Shown: piece after piece, positions 7,724 through 17,200 of the stretch | How positions within the stretch are numbered: the stretch's first letter is position 1 | How the letters are laid out: every line of letters starts with the position of its first letter | Assembly: GCA_050247235.1 (NCBI GenBank) | Contig: JBFWUN010000011.1 | Coordinates: forward strand, 1 to 64,000 | DNA length: 64,000 nt | Reading direction: 5' to 3' | From: CAIKBL01 sp050247235 | GTDB lineage: Bacteria; Pseudomonadota; Gammaproteobacteria; Ga0077536 | Notes under the pieces: generated by a model | Seen by the model: only the letters and a program-made list of their open reading frames with translations | Told to the model about the DNA's origin: nothing | Databases searched by the model: none | Program-made: the position numbers and the translations under genes

Positions 7724-9795
7724 TGAGAATCACGCTGCCGGCGGGCGCCCTCGCGCTCGCATTGACTGTCGCGCCCGTGTGTGCGGCCACCCTCGTCGAC
7801 GACGCCGCGCTGGCCAACCCGGACCAGGGGGGCAACTGGCTCGGCTACGGCCGGACGCACTCCGAGCAGCGGTTCAGCCCGCTCGATCAGATCGACGCCG
7901 GCAACATCGCACGGCTCGGTATCGCCTGGTCGCTCGATCTGCCAAACGAACGCTCGCTGACCGCGACGCCGCTCGTCGTGGACGGCGTGATGTATTTCAA
8001 CGGCAGCTTCAGCCGCACGTTCGCGGTCGACGCGCGCACCGGCAAGATGCTGTGGCAGTTCGATCCGAAGACTGTCGAGCATGCGGGAGATCGCGCCGCC
8101 ATCATCTGGGACTGGAACCGCGGCATCGCGTACTGGAAGGGCAAGGTCTTCATTGCCACCGGTGACGGCCGGCTCATCGCGGTGGACGCGAAGAACGGCC
8201 GGCAGGTGTGGAGCCAGCAGACCTTCGACCCGAAACTGCCGCTGTTCGTGTCCGGCGCGCCGCGCGTGTTCCGTGACAAGGTCATCATCGGCAACGGCGG
8301 CACGGAATGGGGCGCGGCGCGCGGCTTCGTGACCGCCTACGACACGGAGACCGGCAAGCAGGCCTGGCGCTTCTACACCGTGCCCGGCAACCCGGCCGAC
8401 GGGTTCGAAGATGCGGCGCAGGAAATGGCGGCGAAAACCTGGACCGGGGAATGGTGGAAGCACGGCGGTGGCGGCACGGTATGGCACGGCATCACCTACG
8501 ACCCGGAATTCAACCGCGTATACATCGGCACCGGCAACGGTTCGCCGTGGAACCAGAAGATGCGCAGTCCCGGCGGCGGCGACAACCTGTTCCTGTGTTC
8601 GATCGTCGCGCTCGACGCCGATACCGGCGAATACGCCTGGCATTACCAGACCACGCCCGGGGAGACCTGGGACTACAACTCGAACATGGACATCGTGCTG
8701 GCGGACCTGACGATCGACGGCAAGCCGGTGAAGGCGCTGATGCACGCGCCGAAGAACGGGTTCTTCTACGTGATCGATCGCGCTACCGGCAAGTTCATTT
8801 CCGCCAGGCCATTCGGCAAGGTCGACTGGGCCACGGGCATCGACGCGAACGGCCGCCCGGTCGAACGGGTCGGCGCGCGCTACGAGGACGGCGAGGAACT
8901 GGTGTGGCCGGGTCCGTTCGGCACCCACAACTGGCCGGCAATGTCGTTCAACCCGGACACCGGCCTCGTCTACATTCCGGCGATCGAGATGGCCGGAATG
9001 TTCAACGACCGCTACACCAAGCCGAAGGCGTGGCAGTCGCCGAACTTCAAGTTCGATCCGGGCGTGGATTTCCTGCGCGAAGACGGCCCCGCCGACTGGG
9101 GCTCATCGGCACTGCGCGCGTGGGACCCGATCGGGCAGAAACTCGCGTGGGAGGTGCCGACACCAGGCGTGTGGAACGCCGGCACGCTGACGACCCGCGG
9201 CAACTGGGTGATGCAGGGTCGGGCCGACGGCAAGCTCGTTGCGTACCAGGCGGACAACGGCAAGGTCCTGTGGGAAACCTCGCTCGGCCTCGGCGTCTCC
9301 GCCCCTCCGATCACGTACGCACTGGACGGCCAGCAGTACGTCGCCCAGCTCGTTGGCTGGGGCGGCTCGATGACCGCGACCGGCGGCGCAATGGCCGCGC
9401 AACATGGCTGGGCGTATCGCGCGCAACCTCGCCGGCTCGTGGTATTCGCGCTCGATGGCCAGCAGAAGCTGCCCGCGATGCCGCCGCCGACCTTCGCGAA
9501 GCCACTGCCCGAACCGGAGTTCGCGGTGTACGACGAACTGGCCGAACGTGGCAGCTTCGTGTGGAAGGAATCCTGCGGCATGTGCCACGGCCCGGCTGGC
9601 ACCGCGGGCGGCTATGCACCGGACCTCCGGGCGTCCAAGGTGTTCACCGATGACAAGCTGCTGCACCAGATCGTGTTCGACGGCACGCGCCGCGAACTTG
9701 GCATGCCGAACTTCAAGGACATCACCCCTGATGACCTGAAAGCCGTGCAACACTTCGTTCGCCGCGAGGCGCGCAAACAGGGCATCGCGCCCTGA
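7723..9795 (+). CDS. PQQ-dependent quinohemoprotein dehydrogenase with C-terminal cytochrome c domain
   Basis: A 690-residue periplasmic enzyme. It has an N-terminal signal peptide (about residues 1-22, ending VCAA), then an eight-bladed propeller with repeated tryptophan-docking motifs such as DAKNGRQVW, DADTGEYAWHYQ and ADNGKVLWE. The C-terminal mono-heme cytochrome c domain carries CGMCH. The family oxidises alcohols with PQQ and passes electrons to the heme. The region of the usual vicinal Cys-Cys pair before NRG reads AIIWDWNRG here, so the PQQ-stacking disulfide of classical methanol/ethanol dehydrogenases is absent. The start ATG overlaps the oxygenase stop (TGATG), so the two are coupled. 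No PQQ biosynthesis genes are in the window. Confidence 0.93.
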   Translation: MRITLPAGALALALTVAPVCAATLVDDAALANPDQGGNWLGYGRTHSEQRFSPLDQIDAGNIARLGIAWSLDLPNERSLTATPLVVDGVMYFNGSFSRTFAVDARTGKMLWQFDPKTVEHAGDRAAIIWDWNRGIAYWKGKVFIATGDGRLIAVDAKNGRQVWSQQTFDPKLPLFVSGAPRVFRDKVIIGNGGTEWGAARGFVTAYDTETGKQAWRFYTVPGNPADGFEDAAQEMAAKTWTGEWWKHGGGGTVWHGITYDPEFNRVYIGTGNGSPWNQKMRSPGGGDNLFLCSIVALDADTGEYAWHYQTTPGETWDYNSNMDIVLADLTIDGKPVKALMHAPKNGFFYVIDRATGKFISARPFGKVDWATGIDANGRPVERVGARYEDGEELVWPGPFGTHNWPAMSFNPDTGLVYIPAIEMAGMFNDRYTKPKAWQSPNFKFDPGVDFLREDGPADWGSSALRAWDPIGQKLAWEVPTPGVWNAGTLTTRGNWVMQGRADGKLVAYQADNGKVLWETSLGLGVSAPPITYALDGQQYVAQLVGWGGSMTATGGAMAAQHGWAYRAQPRRLVVFALDGQQKLPAMPPPTFAKPLPEPEFAVYDELAERGSFVWKESCGMCHGPAGTAGGYAPDLRASKVFTDDKLLHQIVFDGTRRELGMPNFKDITPDDLKAVQHFVRREARKQGIAP

Positions 9796-9802
9796 GGGTC
9801 GG

Positions 9803-10363
9803 ATGCCCGCACCTGTCAACCTGCGACGCGCACTGCAGTCGAAACTGCTGAAGCCCGGTGATCTCGCGCGGAACCGGTGGCTGGGCTGGCTCGGCCACCG
9901 GCTGCACGATCCCAACCTGTGGCATTTTGGTCGGCGCTCGGTCTCGCGCGCCGCGGGGGTCGGACTGTTCGTCGCGTTCTTCCCGATTCCCATCCACATG
10001 CTGCTGGTGGTGCCCATCGCACTCGTACTCGGCGTCAACCTGCCGGTGATGGTCGCCGCGGTGTGGATCACGAACCCGGTCACCTGGGTACCCATCTTCT
10101 ACTTCGCCTACCGCCTTGGCTCGCTCGTGATCGGACACTCGGCGATGACCCTGCAGACCCTCAATCTCGGCGCCGACTGGCACAGCTTCAGTCGCGCGCT
10201 CGCGGAGATCTGGCTGCCGATGTGCGTCGGCGCGGCAATTTGCGGTGTCGTCTGCGGCTGCCTCGGTTACGCGATCGTGGAATCGGTGTGGCGGCTCAGC
10301 GTCATCCGCCGCTGGCGCGCGCGCGAGGTCCGGCTGCACAGCCCGCGCGGCGACACCGGTTGA
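9803..10363 (+). CDS. DUF2062 membrane protein
   Basis: A 186-residue inner membrane protein. The conserved DUF2062 core is visible: a basic N-terminus, LHDPNLWHFGRRSVSRAAG, then GLFVAFFPIPIHMLLVVPIA and WITNPVTWVPIFYFAYRLG. Three or four hydrophobic helices are present. The family function is not established. It follows the PQQ dehydrogenase by 7 bp and may be co-transcribed, though members of this family are usually scattered rather than tied to alcohol oxidation. Confidence 0.88.
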   Translation: MPAPVNLRRALQSKLLKPGDLARNRWLGWLGHRLHDPNLWHFGRRSVSRAAGVGLFVAFFPIPIHMLLVVPIALVLGVNLPVMVAAVWITNPVTWVPIFYFAYRLGSLVIGHSAMTLQTLNLGADWHSFSRALAEIWLPMCVGAAICGVVCGCLGYAIVESVWRLSVIRRWRAREVRLHSPRGDTG

Positions 10364-10419
10364 ACGGCCGCGCGACGCGCCTATACTCGAAAACACCCCG
10401 ACGAGCGAGAGGAGAATCG

Positions 10420-10907
10420 ATGGCCACCCGACGCGCCGCGAAACGCGCCACCACCGCGCGCAAACCCGCCAAGACGAACAGCCGCGCACAGACCGCCAAA
10501 CGCACCGCGACCAATGGGAAAGCGCCGGCTGCGCGCGCGACGGCGGCGGCGAAGAATCCCGCGCAGCGGCCGGGGATCCGGCGCATCGACTGCTCCCCGG
10601 AGCGGATGGAGGGCGAACGCGTGGGTCGCTTCCAGGCACTGCGGTCGTCGGCGAAAGCCTTTATCGATACCCGGCTTCCGAACGGGGAACGTGACATTCT
10701 CACCGTGATCGGCCGCGGGGTGATCGAGGATGCCGAGCTCACGCCACCGATCAAGGACAACCGCGACTTCAACGTCGCCTACATCCGCGCGAGACACGGG
10801 TGCGGGGCGACCCTGCACATCCACGAAACGAACGAAGTGTTCATCCCGTTGAAGGGCAGCTGGGGCATCTACTGGCAGAACCGCGACGGCACGCGCCACG
10901 AAGTGGT
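10420..10907 (+). CDS. cupin-domain protein with Lys/Ala/Arg-rich N-terminus, truncated by assembly gap
   Basis: The start is clear: GAGAGGAG stands just upstream of the ATG. The first ~50 residues are a low-complexity basic tail made of Ala, Lys, Arg and Thr (MATRRAAKRATTARKPAK and so on), resembling histone-H1-like or DNA-binding tails. A globular part follows, and the readable portion ends in a cupin motif with GCGATLHIHETNEVFIPLKG, where His-x-His and Glu are typical cupin metal ligands. The C-terminus is lost in the N block. The tail could bring the cupin to nucleic acid or be a disordered linker; the sequence does not decide. Confidence 0.75.
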
Positions 10908-11007
10908 NNNNNNNNNNNNNNNNNNNNNNNNNNNNNNNNNNNNNNNNNNNNNNNNNNNNNNNNNNNNNNNNNNNNNNNNNNNNNNNNNNNNNNNNNNNNN
11001 NNNNNNN
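10908..11007. other. assembly gap (100 N)
   Basis: Exactly 100 undetermined bases, the conventional length for a gap of unknown size. It cuts the cupin gene on the left and the Ada-type gene on the right. Any open frame drawn through it is artificial. The missing DNA must hold at least the cupin C-terminus and the N-terminal half of Ada. Confidence 0.99.
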
Positions 11008-11649
11008 GCGCTGCCCCACAGCGCGCGCGTGACGGACGCGATCTACGACAGCGGATTCAACTCGAGCAGCCGGTTCTACAGCTCCGCACCGCGCGCGCTC
11101 GGCATGGCGCCCAGGACTTTCCGCAACCGGGGCGCGCAGGAGATCATCCACTACGCGTTCGGTCGGGCGTCGCTTGGCACGGTGCTGGTGGCGGCCACGG
11201 GGCGCGGCCTGTGCGCGATCCTGCTCGGGGACGCGCAGGACGCGCTGCTCGAGGATCTGAAGGCGCGCTTCTCGCGCGCCACGCTGGTGGCGGCCGAAAC
11301 CGATTTCGCCGCGACCGTACACGCGGTGGTGGCGCTGATCGAAACCCCCAGCCGCGGCCTGGGGCTGCCGCTGGACATCCGTGGCACCGCGTTTCAGCAG
11401 CGCGTGTGGCAGGCGTTACGCGCGATTCCGCCCGGCGGCACGGTCAGTTACGGGGAACTGGCGGCGCGAATCGATGCGCCGCGCGCGTCGCGCGCTGTCG
11501 CACGGGCCTGCGGTGCCAATCCGCTCGCGGTCGCGGTCCCGTGCCACCGCGTGATCGGTGCACACGGGGAACTCGCAGGATACCGTTGGGGGGTAGCGCG
11601 CAAACGCCAGCTGCTCGCGCGCGAGGCCGGCGAAACGGTCGAGGGCTGA
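11008..11649 (+). CDS. ada: Ada-type bifunctional regulator/O6-methylguanine-DNA methyltransferase, C-terminal part
   Basis: The 213 residues after the gap begin within an AraC-type helix-turn-helix (VTDAIYDSGFNSSSRFYSS, then LGMAPRTFRNRG). They continue into a complete methyltransferase domain with the acceptor-cysteine motif AVPCHRVIG and the conserved GTAFQQRVWQALRAIPPG. This order is that of Ada: the C-terminal domain takes methyl groups from O6-methylguanine onto Cys. The N-terminal zinc-binding, phosphotriester-repair domain would lie in the gap, so I cannot confirm that it exists. Confidence 0.9.
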   Translation, partial: ALPHSARVTDAIYDSGFNSSSRFYSSAPRALGMAPRTFRNRGAQEIIHYAFGRASLGTVLVAATGRGLCAILLGDAQDALLEDLKARFSRATLVAAETDFAATVHAVVALIETPSRGLGLPLDIRGTAFQQRVWQALRAIPPGGTVSYGELAARIDAPRASRAVARACGANPLAVAVPCHRVIGAHGELAGYRWGVARKRQLLAREAGETVEG

Positions 11650-11687
11650 GCGCCGGCGCGCCGTGGCCTGCCGCCCGCCGTTACCGC

Positions 11688-12155
11688 TCAGGCGCCGTCG
11701 GCGCGGATCATGCGCGACGGCGTGAACACGAGCACCACCTCGCCGCGCTGGTTGCGGACCTCGTTGCGGGTCGTCACGACGCCCCGGTCACCGCGCGATG
11801 TGCGGCGGGCGGCGGTCACTTCCACCCAGACTTCGAGCGTATCGCCGACGTACACCGGCGCCTTGACCTGCAGGTCGCATCCGAGGAACGCCATGCCGGT
11901 GCCGGTCAGTGCGCCGCTCCCGATCACGAGCCCTTCGGCGAGCGCGAACGTCAGCGCACCCGGCACCAGGCGCCCGGTGAACCCGAGCTCCGCGGGCGCG
12001 TCTGCGTCGAGAAACAGCGCTTCGTTGAAACCGAAGGTCGTCACGAAGGTCATCAGGTCGTACTCGGTGACCGTACGGCGCGCGGTGCGCCAACGGGAGC
12101 CGATGACCTGCGCCTCGAACGTCAGCCCGTGATCGCGCGTCCCTGGCCGCGTCAT
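11688..12155 (-). CDS. MaoC-like (hotdog-fold) dehydratase family protein
   Basis: A 155-residue single-hotdog protein. The hydratase-2 region is visible as GFNEALFLDADAPAELGFTGRLVPGALTFALAEGL, followed by the strand-rich half LQVKAPVYVGDTLEVWVEVTAARRT. MaoC-like proteins hydrate enoyl-CoA or related thioesters. The canonical Asp/His dyad is not obvious (the family usually has D-x-x-P-x-H; here FLDADAP lacks the His), so catalysis is uncertain. It is followed 3' by nothing on its strand and preceded closely by a small membrane-anchored protein gene. Confidence 0.8.
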   Translation of the reverse strand: MTRPGTRDHGLTFEAQVIGSRWRTARRTVTEYDLMTFVTTFGFNEALFLDADAPAELGFTGRLVPGALTFALAEGLVIGSGALTGTGMAFLGCDLQVKAPVYVGDTLEVWVEVTAARRTSRGDRGVVTTRNEVRNQRGEVVLVFTPSRMIRADGA

Positions 12156-12159
12156 GCGC

Positions 12160-12549
12160 CTACTTCAGCAACCACCACACGGCGGCTGCGATCGCGGCGA
12201 GCACCGCGCCGATCAGCCAGCCGCGCCCGCCCCCGGCGGCCGCGGGGGCCGCGGCCGGTGCCGGCTCCGCGGCGGGTGTCGCGGCGACCGGCGCCGGAGA
12301 CGGCGCGGGCGTGGCCGCGTCGCGACCGGGTTCGATCTCGAGGCCCCTTCCGCCCATCACCTGCGCGGGTTTCGCCACGAGCGTCTCGGTGAATTCACTG
12401 GTCACGTCGGCCGCGGGTGCCGCAGGTGCTTCGGCCCCACCGAACACGTCGAAATCCACGCTGCGACCGCTCGCCGACGTGTCGGATTCGGGCTCGGGTT
12501 GGGGATCGGCAGCGCCGGTGATGTCGAAGAAATCGTCGGACTTGGTCAT
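12160..12549 (-). CDS. hypothetical protein with C-terminal membrane anchor
   Basis: About 129 residues from the ATG at 12549 (MTKSDDFFDI). An in-frame ATG at 12579 would add 10 residues; I prefer the shorter form because GGAT is suitably placed. The protein is acidic at the N-terminus, has a long Ala/Pro-rich linker, and ends with one hydrophobic helix, GWLIGAVLAAIAAAVWWLLK. That makes it a C-tail-anchored inner membrane protein with the bulk in the cytoplasm. I recognise no family. It lies 4 bp from the MaoC-like gene. Confidence 0.65.
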   Translation of the reverse strand: MTKSDDFFDITGAADPQPEPESDTSASGRSVDFDVFGGAEAPAAPAADVTSEFTETLVAKPAQVMGGRGLEIEPGRDAATPAPSPAPVAATPAAEPAPAAAPAAAGGGRGWLIGAVLAAIAAAVWWLLK

Positions 12550-12651
12550 CAGTGAAGATCCGGTCTGGGGATGGTTCATTATCGCCGCACGCACTGCCGA
12601 GACAAGTGACGAATCACGGTTCCGCGCCGGCCGTCCGGCATGCCCGTGCCG

Positions 12652-13335
12652 TCACGGCGCAATCCGTGCCTGCAGCCACCACAGGGAAGGATAGGCCGAC
12701 AGCCAGATCCAGAAAAAGCGGTTCAATCCGAACAGGCACGCGTTGGCAAGGTGAAAACTGCCCGCGATGCACAGCCCGAGCGCCAGCACGCGCGCGTCCA
12801 CGAGCGCCAGCGGCATCAGCAGTTCGAAACCCATGACACCCCACCCCATCGTCCGGAGCAGGCGCGGATGGTGCTGCCACCCTCGCAGGCGTTCACTCGC
12901 CGGGTACGCCGAGTATGCGAACACGTCCACCAGCGCCTCGCCATTACGCCACGCGGGGTTGACCACTTTCACCCAGCCCGACATCGCGTAGGAGAGCAGG
13001 ACCTGCACCGCGAGGTAGCCGAACGCGAGTTCACGCCCGCGCGGCACGGGGCAGGCCTCCGCGAGCGTGACGCAGATCAGCACGAGAAGCGCCATGCGAT
13101 CGCTGCCGCCGTTGTACGGTCCGTCGTACCGGCGCAGCATCAGCATGCCACACCCGAGCAGTCCAAGGCCTGCGCACGCCGGCATGAATCCCGCCGCGAG
13201 GCACGCCGCGAACACCGCCCGACACGCGAACAGGGCGCGCGCGTCGCGCGTGCCGAACACATGCTCGGCGCTCGCCTGCAGCAGTGCGAGCCCGGTGCAG
13301 ATCTCCGTCATGCGCAGCGCCGTGTCCAGGGTCAC
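12652..13335 (-). CDS. HTTM-domain polytopic membrane protein
   Basis: About 227 residues with several hydrophobic helices. The segments SYAMSGWVKVVNPAWRNGEA and GWGVMGFELLMPLAL recall the HTTM (horizontally transferred transmembrane) family related to vitamin K-dependent gamma-carboxylase. I place the start at GTG 13335, which overlaps the stop of the upstream gene as GTGA. An ATG at 13377 in the same frame would create a 46-bp overlap. The reaction is unknown, as bacterial HTTM proteins lack an assigned substrate. The overlap implies co-translation with the 142-aa partner. Confidence 0.78.
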   Translation of the reverse strand: MTLDTALRMTEICTGLALLQASAEHVFGTRDARALFACRAVFAACLAAGFMPACAGLGLLGCGMLMLRRYDGPYNGGSDRMALLVLICVTLAEACPVPRGRELAFGYLAVQVLLSYAMSGWVKVVNPAWRNGEALVDVFAYSAYPASERLRGWQHHPRLLRTMGWGVMGFELLMPLALVDARVLALGLCIAGSFHLANACLFGLNRFFWIWLSAYPSLWWLQARIAP

Positions 13336-13760
13336 GCACGTGACCCCGGACCGCCGGGCAGCAGCGGAGAGCGCCACGCGACAGCGTGCACGAGCCGTCC
13401 GTCCGCGCGCGTGTGCGCAACCACGCGGAATTCGAAGTACGCCACGGGCCCGGTGGCAATGTCGGCGAGCGCGTCGCGCAACCTGCGCGTCAGCTCATTC
13501 ACCGGGAAATCCCGCTCGCCTTCCAGGATTCGTTCGGCGCAGCGCATCGCGTAGAGCGCTTCGTTCCACCTCGGATTCCAGGCGAGCCGCCGCAGGATCT
13601 GACCCGGACCCAGCGCGGCCGGCCGCGGCGCGAACGCGTGCCACGGACCCAGCGGCCGGCGCCGGGAATCGCGCCAGCGCCATTCGAGCCGCGGTGACGG
13701 CCCGATCGCATCGAAAAACCGCCACGCGGGGATCAGGGCGGGAAGCAGCAATCGCCACAT
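13332..13760 (-). CDS. hypothetical partner of the HTTM membrane protein
   Basis: A 142-residue protein with one hydrophobic N-terminal stretch (MWRLLLPALIPAWRFFDAIG), probably an uncleaved anchor, and a basic globular remainder ending in VAYFEFRVVAHTRADG. The stop overlaps the GTG start of the HTTM gene. HTTM genes often have a small companion of this kind (general impression, not verified here). I do not recognise the family. It may be the soluble or anchored subunit of a two-component membrane enzyme; that is inference from coupling. Confidence 0.68.
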   Translation of the reverse strand: MWRLLLPALIPAWRFFDAIGPSPRLEWRWRDSRRRPLGPWHAFAPRPAALGPGQILRRLAWNPRWNEALYAMRCAERILEGERDFPVNELTRRLRDALADIATGPVAYFEFRVVAHTRADGRLVHAVAWRSPLLPGGPGSRA

Positions 13761-13878
13761 CGCAACCGCATTCCATTGCGCGAGCCAATCCGACCCGCGC
13801 GGGGGTGGCGCGCACAGGTCAAGTTCACGCCCCGCGGGCCGCTACCGGCTGGGTAGCCCGAAGCGACGAGAGCTCCGC

Positions 13879-14181
13879 ATGTACCAGGCGCGCAACCCCT
13901 TGAGAAACCCGGCTTCACAGCTCGAACAGATGCACAATTACTACGAACGGCTGGTGCTCGAGGCGCTGTCCGCCCGGCGGCTCGAAATCGACGACGACTC
14001 GCTGACCGACATCGCGTGCATCGCGCTGAACGAGCTGCCGGCGAAGTACATCCGGCACGAGGTCGACATGGCGTACTACACGGACCCGACGGAGATCGCC
14101 GCGATGCACGGGCGGGTCGCGCGTGCGGTCGACATGGCCGTCGGCCGCGTGCTCTGCACTCGCCTCGCGAAACCGGCCTGA
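13879..14181 (+). CDS. ComFB-family protein (late competence development)
   Basis: A 100-residue cytoplasmic protein matching the ComFB family: NYYERLVLEAL, then DDSLTDIACIALNELPAKYI and HEVDMAYYTDP. ComFB relatives in cyanobacteria bind cyclic nucleotides, including c-di-GMP, and in Firmicutes sit in the comF operon. There are no competence genes nearby here. In a genome that also encodes tandem PilZ and several cyclases, a second-messenger sensor is plausible but unproven. It has an acceptable GA-rich ribosome binding site. It is convergent with the acyl-CoA carboxylase, 24 bp away. Confidence 0.85.
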   Translation: MYQARNPLRNPASQLEQMHNYYERLVLEALSARRLEIDDDSLTDIACIALNELPAKYIRHEVDMAYYTDPTEIAAMHGRVARAVDMAVGRVLCTRLAKPA

Positions 14182-14205
14182 ACGTCCGGCGAACGCACCC
14201 GGCGC

Positions 14206-17200
14206 TCACCACACGTCCACGTAGGCCCGCGTCGCGCGACGCTTCGGCCCCGCCGCACGCAGCGCGCGCAGCAGCCATTGCCGTGTATCGGCCGGATCGA
14301 TCACGGCATCCACCTCGAGATACGACGCGACCGTCACGGCCTTGCCTTGCGCATACATGCGCGCGAGGAGGCGATCGAACAGGGCCTGGCGCGCGACCGG
14401 ATCCGTCTCCGCGTCCAGTTCCTTGCGGAACCCGAGGTTCACGGCGCCTTCCAGGCCCATCGGCCCGAATTCTCCCGTGGGCCACGCGACCGCGAGCAGC
14501 GGGCGATGGAAGCTGCCACCCGCCATGGCCTGCGCACCCAGCCCGTACCCCTTGCGGGTCACCACCGTGAACAACGGCACCGTCAGGTTGGCGCTCGCGA
14601 TGATGAGCCGCGACCCGCGACGCACCGCGGCTGTCTTCTCGCTGTCCGGTCCGACCATGAAGCCCGGCGTGTCGCACAACGAGACGATCGGAATCCCGAA
14701 GGCGTCGCAGAGCTGCAGGAAACGCGCGCCCTTCTCCGCGCCGGGACCATCGATGGCCCCGCCGAGGTGCCGCGGTTCGTTCGCGATCAGCCCGAACGGT
14801 TCGCCTTCGATCCGGATGAACGCCGTGATGATGCCGATACCGTAGTCGCGGCGCAGTTCCATCACGCTGCCGGTGTCCGCGAGCGTATCGATCACCGCGC
14901 GCATGTCGTACACGCGCAGACGGTTCTCCGGCACGAGATGCCGCAGCAGGCGCTGGTCGGCGCTCTTCCAGCTCGGCCACCGGCCCTGGAAGTACGCGAG
15001 CAGGCGCCGCGCGGCGGACACGCCCTCCACTTCGTCCGCGACCGCGAGGTCGACCACGCCGTTCGCGGTCTGCACGTCAATCGGCCCGATATCCTCGGGT
15101 GCGAAACGACCGAGTCCGCCGCCCTCGATCATCGCGGGGCCGGCGAGGCCGATATTGGAATTCACGGTGGCGATGGTGATGTCCGCGCAGCCGAAGATCA
15201 CCGCGTTGCCGGCGAAGCAGCGACCGTGATTGACGGCGATCCGCGGCGCGACACCGGACAGCTGCGGCCACGTGGAGAACGTCGGCAGGTCCAGCCACGA
15301 ACCGACGATATCCTCCACGTCCACGTCGCCGGGACGTCCGCCGCCGCCTTCGGTGAAGAACACGACCGGCAGCGCCCATTCCTGGGCAAGTTCGAACAGG
15401 CGATCCTTCTTCTTGTGATTCATCGCACCCTGGGTGCCGGCGAGCACGGTGTAGTCGTATGCCAGCACGGCGCACCGCGCTGCATCGCTGCCGTACTGCG
15501 GCGCATTGACGGTGCCGATGCCGGCGACCAGTCCGTCGGCCGGCGTGTTCTGCATCAGGTCCTCCACGCTGCGGCGGCGCCGCTGCGCGGCGAGGATCAG
15601 CGCGCCGTATTCCATGAAGCTGTCGGGATCGCACAGGTCCGCGACATTCTCGCGCGCGGTGCGGCCACCCTGCCGGCGACGCTTCGCAACGGCGGCGGGG
15701 CGATGCGCGTCGAGCCCGACCGCGTGCCGAGCGATCACTTCGTCCAGGTCCGCACGCGGCGCCTCGAGATCGATTGCCTGCGTGATCTCGATCGCCGCGC
15801 TGTCGTCGGCGTCGGGACGCAGGAAGCACACCGGCTCGCCTTCACCGAGCGTGTCGCCGATACCGGCAGCGAGCGCGACGATCTCCCCCGCCACGGGCGC
15901 CGCGACCAGGTGGTGCATCTTCATCGCCTCGAGCACCGCGACGGTGGCGCCGCGCGCGACGCGCGCGCCGGGCGCCACTTCGAAGGACACGACGCTGCCG
16001 CGCAGCGGGGCCGGGACGGCGTCGGTGCCGGCGGGCGCGGCCACCCGCGCGCGGTCTTCCGCGTGTGACCGATCCTCCTCTGCGCGCGCGGCCGGTTGCA
16101 GCGCGCGGGCCGCGGCGACGAGGACGGGCGCGGCCTCTTCGACGAACCGCGTCGTGATCTCTCCCGCCGCCAGCGCCGGGTGGCGCAGCACCGCACGCAG
16201 CAGCGGCAGGTTCGACGGCACCCCGTCGAGCACGAACTCCGCCGCCGCGGCATCCGCGCGCCGCGCGGCCTGCGCGAGATCGAGTCCGGGAGAACGCACG
16301 ATGAGCTTGGCGATCATCGAGTCGAACGCCGGGTTGACGCGGCTGCCTCCGCAGACGCCGCTGTCCACGCGCACGCCGGGGCCGCCGGGCGGCTCGAAGC
16401 ACGCGATCCGCCCCGCTTCGGGGCGCGCCACCCCGTCCTCACCCAAGGTCTCCGCGTTCACGCGCAGCTGGATCGCCATTGCGCGCGGCGCCGGTGGCGG
16501 TGTCGCGAGATCGAGCTCGGCGAGCGTCGCACCGCGCGCGACCCGGATCTGCAGCGCGACGAGATCCAGGCCAAGGATCTCTTCCGTGATCGTATGCTCG
16601 ACCTGCAGCCGGGCGTTCGCCTCGATGAACCACCAGCGTCCGGCGGCGAGATCGACCAGGAACTCGAACGTGCCGAGACCACGGTAGCCCACGTGCGCCG
16701 CCATCCGGCAGGCCGCGTCGAGCACCTGCGCCCGCAGCGCCGCCGGCAAGCCGGGCGCCGGCGCGATCTCGATGAGCTTCTGGTGGCGGCGCTGCACGCT
16801 GCAATCGCGTTCCCACAGGTGCGTGATCGCGCCGTGGCCGTCACCCAGAATCTGCACTTCGACGTGGCGCGCACGGTCGACGAAGCGTTCCGCGTATACC
16901 GTCCCGTCGCCGAACGCAGCGCGCGCCTCGTCCCGGCAGCGCGCCAGCGCGGCCGCGGCATCGATGCCCGGCGACAGGACCTGCATCCCGCGCCCGCCGC
17001 CACCCGCGGCAGCCTTGATCACGGCGCACGCGCCGACCCCCAGGCCCTCGACGAAACCCGCGAGTGCCGCCGCGTCGTCGAGCGGCCCCGATCCTTCGAG
17101 CACGGGAACGCCGAGGTCGCCGGCGAGCCTGCGGGCGGCGATCTTGTCACCGAACAGCGCGAGCTCGGCCGGCCGGGGACCGATGAACACGAGCCCCGCC

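Noticed and set aside
9877..11649. Open frame of 590 codons running through the N block
   Set aside because: It reads through undetermined bases and joins unrelated frames; the real genes are the cupin and Ada parts on either side.
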